Below, in pieces: positions 1 to 7,371 of a stretch of 46,918 bases of DNA. Both the position numbers and the translations under genes were made by a program. Every line of letters starts with the position of its first letter. Within the stretch, counting starts at the first letter, position 1. The stretch covers positions 1 to 46,918 of the forward strand of contig NZ_CAMLHC010000046.1 of NCBI RefSeq assembly GCF_946479755.1. The letters run 5' to 3'. Origin of the DNA: an uncultured Chitinophaga sp. (GTDB taxonomy: Bacteria; Bacteroidota; Bacteroidia; Chitinophagales; Chitinophagaceae). The notes under the pieces are model-generated. The model saw only the letters and a program-made list of their open reading frames with translations. It was not told the origin of the DNA and made no database searches.

Positions 1-699
1 GGCCTGTTTCACGAGCGGCTGTAAAGAGGGAACGTCACTCACGCGGATCGCTATACGCAGTCGCAGCGAGTTGGCAAAACGTTTCCACTTGTTGACGTCT
101 CCGTTATAGATGATATCTGTTTTGGCGGGGAAGGACCCTTTGGAAGGATCGAGTTTGGTAGCCTGTTCACCGAGGATTTTCAGCAGATCGGTGTAGATGG
201 TGATAGCCTTGTCGTACGGACTGTTGGGCCGGTCGAGGCCGCCCTGGGAGGATTTGTAGGGAATGTCTTCATATACATCCACCAGCATATGGTAGGTCCA
301 TACTTTTAAGATCTCGGCGATGGCTATCTGGTTGGGGGAATAGTCGAATGGCTTTTCGGTATTGATCCTGATGATCTCGTTGAGATCTTTGATAGTGCCG
401 GCATACAGGATGTTCCAGAAAGTGTTGTTCTGGTTTTCCCGGATCTGGTAGCGGCTTTCGTTGGAGTAAGTGGTGGCGGACCAGTACTGGGCGTAATGCA
501 TGCCGGTACGGCCGTTGTTCCACTCGTTCCAGATATTGTCTACGGCTTTTTTCTCGGCAGAGACCAGCAGGTAGCCCGGATCGGTGGTCTTCGGGTTGTT
601 CGGGTCCTGGTTGATCTCATCGAACTTTTTGGTGCAGCCTGCCAGCAGGAACACCAGTACCGACGCGAAGCACAGTTCTTTGAATATTGTTTTTTTCAT
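1..699 (-). CDS. SusD/RagB-family nutrient-binding lipoprotein (partial, 3' end off window)
   Basis: Surface lipoprotein that would sit as a lid on the SusC transporter encoded just upstream and help capture an unknown nutrient, usually a glycan or peptide. The reading frame from the ATG at 699 stays open to the window edge for 233 codons. The N-terminus is a lipoprotein signal with lipobox LAGC (Cys22), followed by KKFDEINQDPN, a start typical of SusD-like proteins of the SusD_2 type. Ser/Tyr/Trp-rich helical stretches such as NNTFWNILYAG fit the TPR-like fold. It begins 11 bases after the SusC stop, so the two are co-transcribed. The C-terminal half lies outside the window, so integrity cannot be judged. 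Confidence 0.9.
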   Translation of the reverse strand, partial: MKKTIFKELCFASVLVFLLAGCTKKFDEINQDPNNPKTTDPGYLLVSAEKKAVDNIWNEWNNGRTGMHYAQYWSATTYSNESRYQIRENQNNTFWNILYAGTIKDLNEIIRINTEKPFDYSPNQIAIAEILKVWTYHMLVDVYEDIPYKSSQGGLDRPNSPYDKAITIYTDLLKILGEQATKLDPSKGSFPAKTDIIYNGDVNKWKRFANSLRLRIAIRVSDVPSLQPLVKQA

Positions 700-710
700 G
701 GCTTAGCTTT

Positions 711-3700
711 TTAGAAGGAAACGGATAAGTTAACACCGAAGGAACGGACAGAGGGGAGCGCGGCAGCTTCAATACCTTGTACGTTGCCTGCGGATATGGC
801 CAGGCTGGTGGGGTCGAGATGCGGGTTGGCGGTACTGATCAGCCATACGTTCCTCGCGGAGAAGGAGAGGCGGAGGTGCTGCAGCCGCAGGGCGGAGACA
901 AATGATTTCTCAAAGGTATACCCCAGGTTGATCTCTTTCAGATAGAGATAACCGGCATCCCACATATCGAGTTCCTGTACCACGTATCCGTTGTTGTTAT
1001 TGAAGTGGTCATAGGCGGATATGACTTTCGTATTTTTCTTGCCATCTTCCGTGTATCCGTCTGCTACCGTGCCATTTTCGCGGATGCCGTTTTCGGCTGT
1101 TTCCGCCAGGATACCGGACTGCCTGCCGAACATGGTAGTGGTGGAGAAATACTGGCCGCCAACCTGGAAATCGAAATTGACGCCCAGCGAAACACCTTTG
1201 TAACTCCACATAGAGGAGAAACCGCCGGTGTAGTCCGGCAATGCGTTGCCGAGCACCGACTGGCTGGCATCCCTGATATAGAAGCCGTCGGCGCCTACCA
1301 GCTTGTTGCCATTAGCGTCCCGTTTAATGGCATAACCAACGATAGAACCGTAGGTTTCCCCTTCGCGGGCATTCACGGATACGGCAAAGGGCGCATTGGC
1401 CAGCAGCAGGTTGGTCACGCGGATCCCTTTCTCCGGATCGTCGTATAGCTTTTCGATTTTGTTTTTGTTGCGGGCAATGTTGAAGCCCAGGTCCCAGGTG
1501 AACCCGCTTTGGGTTTGCAGCGGTGTTCCGGTGAGCGCCAGTTCAAAGCCTTTATTCCTGATCAGCCCCGCATTGATGATGGCGGTAGTATAACCGGACG
1601 AAGCGGAAATGGTCAGCGGGATGATCTGGTCTTTTGATTTTTTGTCGTATACGCTGAAATCCACACCCAGTCTGTTATGCAGGAAACGTAGTTCAAGCCC
1701 TGCTTCGATCTCGGTAGTGATCTCAGGTCTTATGTTGGCGTTGTTGAGCTGGTCGGGAACGGTGATATTGGCGGTGGAACCGAAGTTCTCTTCCGCCAGG
1801 TAAGCCAGCGCCGTGCTGTACGGGATAGTGCCTTTACCTACCTGCGCCCATCCCAGCCGGAGTTTGCCGAAAGACAGCCAGCTGGTGTTTTTCAGGCCTC
1901 CGGCTTCGGAGAAGACGAACGATCCGGAAACAGACGGAAAGAAGTAGGAATTGTGGGCAGCCGGCAAGGTGCTGGACCATTCGTTTCTGCCGGTGACATC
2001 GAGGTAAAGCATGCCCTGGTAGCCCAGCGAGGCGCTGCCGAAAACGGCGTTCTCGCGCAGTCTTTCCACGCGGTCGTAGGTGCGTGCTGGTTGCCGTGAG
2101 TTGGCAAGGTTGTACCAGCCATCGATGTTTAACCCGTCTTTGCTTTCGCCGCCGGTGAATTTCAGATAGTTTTCCCGTCTGTTGATGCCGGCAAAGGCTG
2201 TCAGGGAGAAGTGGGTGCCGATGGACTTGTTGAAGTTGATGCGTCCTTCGTAGTTATTCTCCTTTACAAAGCGGGTGGCTTCTACATAGGAAGGTATTCC
2301 CTGCGAGCCGATGGCCACCCGTTCCTGCCGGCTGTCGGTATAGAAGTCGGTCATAAACTTACCGGTAACGGAGAGGTAATCGGTGAGTTTGAAGTTGATG
2401 CCTGCGTTACCGAATACGCGGTCGCGCCGGTCTGTCTGGTAGTTTTTATATCGTGTCCAGTAAGGATTGTCGGTATACCGGGGTGGCTGATCATCCCATG
2501 CGCCGCGGTTCCATGAAACTTGCGATCCGTCGTAATCATAAGCGTAGCGTTTCATTTTCTCCATGTCCCAGTCGCGGTGCCCGAATTCAGTGAAGCCCTG
2601 CATGACGTTCCTGCCGTGGTAGCCGGTGCCGGGCCTGCCGAGGGTATTGGTGCTGGCATAGTTGACGCCGATAAAGGCCTCCAGCCGGCTGGAGATGGCA
2701 TAGTTGCCGTTGAAGCTAAGAGAATTGCGTTTGAGTTTGGAGTTGGGTAAAACAAATTTCTGATCGAGGTTGGTGTAGGAGAGGCGGAAAGCGCCTTTTT
2801 CGTTGCTACCGGTAACGGCTACACTGTTGGTGAGCGTCAGGCCGGTTTCGAAAAAACTGCGGTTGTTGTTGGGATGTGGTTCCCAGGGGGCTGCCACGCC
2901 GAAGTCAGGGTTCTGTTTGTTTTTGTCCCATGACCAGAAGTGGCGGACAAGCCTGCCGTCGAGCCGTGGGCCCCAGGACACGTCGGGCTCATAATCCGGA
3001 ACGAGGTCGTACGGACCTTTGCCATCGTTATCGTCATAGGTGGCTTTGCCGTCTTTAAACCCTTCCGGGTGTTCCTTTACATACAGTTTGGTGAATTTGT
3101 AGCCACCGCCGTATTCATCCTGGTATTGCGGCATGATGTATACTTTTTCCATCTGCGCGCCAAAATTATAGGTGACGCCAATGCCGCTGGCGGCGCCGGA
3201 TTTGGATTTTTTGGTGGTGATGGCGATAACGCCGTTGGAACCGCGGGTGCCGTACAGGGCAGAAGCAGCGGCGCCTTTGAGCACTGACAAAGACTCGATA
3301 TCAGCGGGGTTGATATCCTGTATCGCATTGCCATAGTCATATCCGCCACGGCCGCGTTCCTGATCAAGGCTACTGGTGGGATTGTTACCGGTAAAGAAGC
3401 TGTTGTCCATCGGTACGCCATCGACAACGAACAGCGGGTTGTTGTTGCCATAGATGGAGTTGATGCCGCGGATGGTGATCCTGGCAGACCCGCCCATATT
3501 ACCGGACGAACCGGTAACCTGTATGCCTGCTACTTTTCCGCTGAGGGCATTGATGAAATTAGCGTCTTTCGACTGGGTGAGTTCTGCACCTTTTACTTCC
3601 TGGACGGAGTAACCGAGTGACTTCTTTTCCCGCTTCACGTTGAGTGCGGTAACTACTACTTCCTGCATGGTCTTTTCATCGGGTTGAAGGTCGATGCTGA

Positions 3701-3965
3701 TGCTGGCAGCATCTCCTACAGGTATCTCTTTCAACAGGTAACCGAGACTTCGGACGACGAGCACCGCGTCTTTACCGGTTACGGATATCCTGAAATTTCC
3801 CTGTTGGTCTGTAGTGGTGCCGGTAGCAGCACCTTTTAGCTGGACGGTGGCGAAAGGAACAGGCGCATTGTTGCCCGTCACTTTCCCGGTTACCTGCCGC
3901 TGCTGGGCAGGCAATAGGAGGGTGATTGCCATGAGAATAGCAATAAGACATAACGTCTTTTTCAT
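711..3965 (-). CDS. SusC/RagA-family TonB-linked outer membrane protein
   Basis: TonB-dependent outer-membrane transporter, 1084 aa, normal for the family. In order: signal peptide (1-20, ending LLLPAQ), a carboxypeptidase-regulatory-like beta-sandwich domain (about 25-95), the EVVVTALN segment (102-109), the plug (about 110-260) with the SusC signature around 135-150 (ALSGKVAGIQV) and NNPLFVVDGVPMDN (175-188), then a 22-strand-type barrel ending in an aromatic residue (VSF). No N-terminal STN signalling domain is present, and no sigma/FecR gene is adjacent, unlike the second SusC in this window. It is followed 11 bases later by its SusD partner. Substrate cannot be deduced from the sequence. 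Confidence 0.95.
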   Translation of the reverse strand: MKKTLCLIAILMAITLLLPAQQRQVTGKVTGNNAPVPFATVQLKGAATGTTTDQQGNFRISVTGKDAVLVVRSLGYLLKEIPVGDAASISIDLQPDEKTMQEVVVTALNVKREKKSLGYSVQEVKGAELTQSKDANFINALSGKVAGIQVTGSSGNMGGSARITIRGINSIYGNNNPLFVVDGVPMDNSFFTGNNPTSSLDQERGRGGYDYGNAIQDINPADIESLSVLKGAAASALYGTRGSNGVIAITTKKSKSGAASGIGVTYNFGAQMEKVYIMPQYQDEYGGGYKFTKLYVKEHPEGFKDGKATYDDNDGKGPYDLVPDYEPDVSWGPRLDGRLVRHFWSWDKNKQNPDFGVAAPWEPHPNNNRSFFETGLTLTNSVAVTGSNEKGAFRLSYTNLDQKFVLPNSKLKRNSLSFNGNYAISSRLEAFIGVNYASTNTLGRPGTGYHGRNVMQGFTEFGHRDWDMEKMKRYAYDYDGSQVSWNRGAWDDQPPRYTDNPYWTRYKNYQTDRRDRVFGNAGINFKLTDYLSVTGKFMTDFYTDSRQERVAIGSQGIPSYVEATRFVKENNYEGRINFNKSIGTHFSLTAFAGINRRENYLKFTGGESKDGLNIDGWYNLANSRQPARTYDRVERLRENAVFGSASLGYQGMLYLDVTGRNEWSSTLPAAHNSYFFPSVSGSFVFSEAGGLKNTSWLSFGKLRLGWAQVGKGTIPYSTALAYLAEENFGSTANITVPDQLNNANIRPEITTEIEAGLELRFLHNRLGVDFSVYDKKSKDQIIPLTISASSGYTTAIINAGLIRNKGFELALTGTPLQTQSGFTWDLGFNIARNKNKIEKLYDDPEKGIRVTNLLLANAPFAVSVNAREGETYGSIVGYAIKRDANGNKLVGADGFYIRDASQSVLGNALPDYTGGFSSMWSYKGVSLGVNFDFQVGGQYFSTTTMFGRQSGILAETAENGIRENGTVADGYTEDGKKNTKVISAYDHFNNNNGYVVQELDMWDAGYLYLKEINLGYTFEKSFVSALRLQHLRLSFSARNVWLISTANPHLDPTSLAISAGNVQGIEAAALPSVRSFGVNLSVSF

Positions 3966-4296
3966 GATGGTTTAGATTTGGTTGAAAAATATAGAGGGTC
4001 CGGTCATTATGCCTGGTTCATAATTGTCATTGGGTTTTCGTTAAGAAAAAACGGGTCGTTTAACTGGGTTTCATATATCGATCATTGTGGCATTGGTTTG
4101 AGCTTACAGCCATTGGGTCGCAAAATGCGTCGGAGGATTACAGTCGTCTTTCTAAAGGTAATAAAAGCAAGCGCTAAAATCCGGCACTGGCTTGTGCCGG
4201 GCTCAAAAAAATCTAAGCGGACACATTTCTCTATATCATTTTTAAAGCATATTTTCAGTAATCAAAATTTGTTAATACCGGAAACTCAGGCTTCAT
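3966..4296. other. Intergenic leader between divergent SusC and methyltransferase genes
   Basis: 331 bases between divergent genes, so it should hold promoters for both. I found no TAnnTTTG box on either strand. The one clear structure is a 7-bp perfect inverted repeat with a 6-base loop (4181-4187 with 4194-4200), which would lie in or before the SusC leader. A small open frame at 3978-4427 overlaps the methyltransferase start in another frame and is not credible. Confidence 0.4.
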
Positions 4297-4935
4297 ATGA
4301 ATCCACAGGAAAAAATATTGCATTGTTACAACCAGGTCGCCGAAGACTATGCGGCAGAACGCTGGGACGAGCTGTCCAAAAAACAATTCGACCGTTTATT
4401 GCTGAAGGAGTTTGCATTTGCCAATAAGGAAAAAGGACTGTGTGCGGACTTCGGCTGCGGCCCCGGGCAAACAACGCGATTCCTGTATGATAACGGTATG
4501 AAGGACCTGGTGGGCACGGACTTGTCGCCTGCCATGGTAGCTACCGCCGGCAGGCTTTCGCCACAGATAAAATTTGAGACCAGCGATCTGCTGAATACCG
4601 GTTACCCTTCCGCACACCTGGGGAGTGCACTGGCATTTTATGCGATCGTGCATTTTACGCAGGAGCAGGTGGCTGCCTGTTTCAAAGAGATTCACCGGGT
4701 GCTGAAAACAGGAGGAGGCTTCTTAATTTCTTTTCACGTAGGAGATGAAGTGGTTCATTTCGATAAAGCGCACGATAAAACGGTGGATGTCGATCTGTTC
4801 TTTTTTAAGACAGATGCGATCATCGCATTACTGGAAGAGGCAGGTTTTGGGATTATTGATGCCATAGAAAGGCGCCCCTATGAAGGGGTGGAATATCCCA
4901 CGAGGAGAGCTTATATCTGGGCGGAAAAGAAATAA
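4297..4935 (+). CDS. Class I SAM-dependent methyltransferase
   Basis: Predicted small-molecule or natural-product type methyltransferase of 212 aa. The Rossmann core shows motif I ADFGCGPG (50-57), an acidic post-I motif GTDLS (Asp75) that would hold the SAM ribose, and the late motif HRVLKTGGGFLISFH. This pattern fits the Methyltransf_11/25 type. No substrate-specificity motif is recognisable. The ATG at 4297 gives the normal N-terminal helix (QEKILHCYNQVAEDYA) common in this family. The S41 peptidase gene starts 29 bases downstream on the same strand, so the two may form an operon, but no functional link is evident. Confidence 0.88.
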   Translation: MNPQEKILHCYNQVAEDYAAERWDELSKKQFDRLLLKEFAFANKEKGLCADFGCGPGQTTRFLYDNGMKDLVGTDLSPAMVATAGRLSPQIKFETSDLLNTGYPSAHLGSALAFYAIVHFTQEQVAACFKEIHRVLKTGGGFLISFHVGDEVVHFDKAHDKTVDVDLFFFKTDAIIALLEEAGFGIIDAIERRPYEGVEYPTRRAYIWAEKK

Positions 4936-4964
4936 AGCCTTAAGATGTTTAGTTTGCTGACGAT

Positions 4965-6491
4965 ATGAAAACGAAAGAAAAAACAATTGTAGCAGTACCA
5001 CTTCTTGTTGTCATATTAATAGTGGCATTGACCGGTTGTGACCAGCATACCCGGCCAGTGGCTGGAAAATCTTCAAGAGATACCAGCGGACAGCTGTTGA
5101 CGGCAAAAAGCATGCAGGAGGACTTTTCGGTTTTGTTCAATGCGTTTAAAGAGATACATCCTGCTTACGGGGTGTATACGGCGGAGGATAGTATGGTTAG
5201 CCTGTATCGTCAGATCAGCAGCGGCCTGGACCACCCTATGTCCGAAAAAATGTTTATCTCCGCTATCTATCCTTTGGTCAGCGCACTGAAATGCGGGCAT
5301 ACGCAGATCAAACGTTCCGCCGGTTACAAGCCATATGAGGGCGATTATACTTTTCAGCTGCCATTTGAAGTTTTAGTGGAGGACAACAAAGTCAGGGTGA
5401 CAGCACACCGGACGAAAGAATTGGCTACCGGTGATGAGCTATTGGCGGTAAACGATGTACCCGTGGCAGATATCGTACATCACGGAAGTGATTTATACGC
5501 CATGGACGGCAATAACCGTACTTTCAAGGAGTTGTTTTTAAGTGAGTATGGCGGCTTCGAAGATGCCTGTAATAAGTACTACCGATGGGCACCTCCTTAC
5601 CATATCCGTGTTCGTACAAAGGACAGTAGTATAAAGGAGGTGACCATTGATACGGTTTCTTCCCCGATACCGCCAGCAGCGCTGCCCGCAGCAGTTGATA
5701 ATTATAAAGGCTGGTCCGTATCTCCTAACACAGCCTATCTGCCGTTGCGTTATTTGCCTCAGGCTTCCGTAGCTTCTTTTGAAGTGCATACCTTTCAATA
5801 TGAGGATACGGTTATATACCGGAAAGCGTTCCGGGAAATACGCCAAAAGGGCGTGAGAAATCTGATCATCGATCTGAGGCACAATACAGGAGGGGATATA
5901 AGGATAGCTGCCCAGCTGTTGACTTACCTTGCGGACGCGCCTTTTCAGATGGTGGCCGGTGTGTGGGCGAGGGTGCCTGATCCAACGAAGACCAGATTTG
6001 AACGTTATTTTGATGAGGAAGCATCCGGCAATTTTGCGGAGAGTTTTAAACCTACCGGGGTGAAGGTAGATGGGCACTATAAAGTGGATTTTCAACCGGT
6101 GTTCGGGGACTTAACGGGGAGTATGCAGGTGGCGCCGGAAGATCATTATAACGGGCATCTGTTTGTGCTGACTGACGGGGCTACCTTCTCTTCCGGAGTG
6201 CATGCCGTGGCAGCTATTAAACAATACTGCCATAAGGCCGTATTTATCGGCCGCGAAACAGGAGGTGGGTCAGAAGGGTGCAGTGGCGGTACGATCCAAC
6301 ATTTAACGCTGCCCAATACCGGAATACGAATCGATTTTCCGCTGTTAAGGCTGGTATCTGTATTGCAACACCCTACAAGGGGACATGGGATCGTACCGGA
6401 TACAATAGTGCACTATCTTCCCGAAGATGTGGTGACACATAACGATCCCGATCTAAAGGCGGCGATGAAAATGATCGTAAGATCAAAGTAG
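4965..6491 (+). CDS. S41-family peptidase, lipoprotein
   Basis: Predicted membrane-anchored periplasmic or surface serine protease of the C-terminal-processing/tricorn-core S41 family, 508 aa. It has a lipoprotein signal with lipobox LTGC (Cys25), an N-terminal helical domain, a PDZ-like segment (LATGDELLAVNDVPVADIV) and the S41 catalytic core. The core shows LIIDLRHNTGGD, the nucleophile stretch TDGATFSSG with Ser409 (or 410) as candidate nucleophile, and FIGRETGGG. Bacteroidota carry many such lipoproteins whose substrates are unknown. It follows the methyltransferase by 29 bases. Confidence 0.9.
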   Translation: MKTKEKTIVAVPLLVVILIVALTGCDQHTRPVAGKSSRDTSGQLLTAKSMQEDFSVLFNAFKEIHPAYGVYTAEDSMVSLYRQISSGLDHPMSEKMFISAIYPLVSALKCGHTQIKRSAGYKPYEGDYTFQLPFEVLVEDNKVRVTAHRTKELATGDELLAVNDVPVADIVHHGSDLYAMDGNNRTFKELFLSEYGGFEDACNKYYRWAPPYHIRVRTKDSSIKEVTIDTVSSPIPPAALPAAVDNYKGWSVSPNTAYLPLRYLPQASVASFEVHTFQYEDTVIYRKAFREIRQKGVRNLIIDLRHNTGGDIRIAAQLLTYLADAPFQMVAGVWARVPDPTKTRFERYFDEEASGNFAESFKPTGVKVDGHYKVDFQPVFGDLTGSMQVAPEDHYNGHLFVLTDGATFSSGVHAVAAIKQYCHKAVFIGRETGGGSEGCSGGTIQHLTLPNTGIRIDFPLLRLVSVLQHPTRGHGIVPDTIVHYLPEDVVTHNDPDLKAAMKMIVRSK

Positions 6492-6534
6492 GCGGTCACC
6501 TGCACAAACGCCGTAAGACCACCATTTTTGCTGC

Positions 6535-6705
6535 TTAGTATTTCTTCTGCTGTCCGGGTGCATAGGGTCTCGCTGACTTAGACCCGGTCATTTTCTTTGC
6601 CTGTCCCGGAGGCACCTTTCCGCTGTTCCCGGCTGTATGTACCGTATAGCAGGAACTGAAAAGGAGCACAGCGGCAGCGGTTAAAAGTAGATGTATTTTT
6701 TTCAT
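6535..6705 (-). CDS. Small lipoprotein of the PPGQAKK/PYAPGQQKK type
   Basis: A 56-aa secreted lipoprotein: short signal peptide with lipobox FSSC (Cys19), then a Gly/Lys-rich tail containing PPGQAKKMTG and ending PYAPGQQKKY. From memory, Bacteroidota proteins with this tail are often labelled 'quinol oxidase subunit 4' in databases; nothing in the sequence supports an oxidase role. The start at 6705 (MKKIHLLL) is preferred over an upstream in-frame ATG at 6723, because it gives a standard signal peptide. Confidence 0.7.
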   Translation of the reverse strand: MKKIHLLLTAAAVLLFSSCYTVHTAGNSGKVPPGQAKKMTGSKSARPYAPGQQKKY

Positions 6706-6802
6706 AATGTAATTTTTCCTCACGTATAACTACCAGAACCGTGCCATTGTGGGATGCTGCCGTTTTGCCCGACCGAAAAATGGCAATCTGATTGATACAA
6801 TT

Positions 6803-6847
6803 TACCATCAGGCTTCAGGGTTCTACCGTCCCTGAAGCCTGATGGTA
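6803..6847 (-). terminator. Long perfect hairpin downstream of the lanthipeptide-like gene
   Basis: An 18-bp perfect inverted repeat (6803-6820 with 6830-6847) around a 9-base loop. It lies between the stop of the 6889-7113 gene and the small lipoprotein gene, both on the minus strand, so it most likely ends or stabilises the precursor transcript. There is no clear U-run on either side, so a stabilising or processing hairpin is as likely as a classical terminator. Confidence 0.5.
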
Positions 6848-6888
6848 TGGATCAAAGTGAGGGCTTCCTGCCCATTATCAGCAAACGA

Positions 6889-7113
6889 TTACAGCTTGGG
6901 CCATCCGTGTGGGCAGGCTACCGTGCAGGTGGCAGTGGCGCAGGGATCAATCGGGCCTGTCGGTGGGCCTGACGGGCCCGTGGTCCCGGAGGTGGTGACC
7001 GGCGGCGTGAGGGAACCGGCATTACCACCCAGGATGAATTGCGCTCCGCTGTCGCTTAACTGAGCTACCCTGATCATCTTCAGACTTAACTTTTTTGCTG
7101 TCTTCTTCTTCAT
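6889..7113 (-). CDS. Class I lanthipeptide-like precursor peptide (orphan)
   Basis: 74-aa peptide. The N-terminal 30 residues look like a Bacteroidota RiPP leader: MKKKTAKKLSLKMIRVAQL, then ILGG (Gly29-Gly30), a double-glycine type cleavage site. The putative core (31-74) is rich in Thr, Ser, Pro and Gly and carries three cysteines (58, 63, 67) in PCATATCTVACPHG, so Ser/Thr and Cys for lanthionine rings are available. The KKLSL segment is typical of class I lanthipeptide leaders from this phylum. No LanB, LanC, protease-transporter or cyclase gene is in the window, so modification would have to act in trans. Whether it is modified or functional is unknown. Confidence 0.7.
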   Translation of the reverse strand: MKKKTAKKLSLKMIRVAQLSDSGAQFILGGNAGSLTPPVTTSGTTGPSGPPTGPIDPCATATCTVACPHGWPKL

Positions 7114-7330
7114 GTGATAGATATTATATACTTGATTAATGAAAAGACGGGGGAGGAATGTTTCCTTAGGGAAGGGGGCATCAGCAGGCGGTTTACGCTC
7201 GCCGTAAAATTTTCAGTCATTTGAGGGTTTATATTTTAAGGGCAAATATGCTACGTTTAGAGAGGGGCGATGCAATAGAAATTAGCGGATTATGTACCGA
7301 TTTTAACTACTTGACACGAAGTTATTTTGT

Positions 7331-7370
7331 AAATAGAAAGCGCGTTGCTACAGCAACGCGCTTTCTATTT
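7331..7370 (-). terminator. Hairpin terminator after the membrane-anchored cytochrome gene
   Basis: An 18-bp perfect stem (7331-7348 with 7353-7370) with a 4-base loop, starting one base beyond the stop codon of the 7372-9528 gene. The outer arms are A- and T-rich (AAATAGAAAG / CTTTCTATTT), so the hairpin carries its own tract and could work in both directions. It closes the four-gene cytochrome cassette. Confidence 0.75.
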
Positions 7371-7371
7371 C

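Noticed and set aside
3978..4427. 149-codon open frame before the methyltransferase
   Set aside because: Overlaps the real methyltransferase start in another frame and its product has no signal, domain or sensible composition.
5538..6095. 185-codon open frame on the minus strand
   Set aside because: Antisense to the S41 peptidase core.
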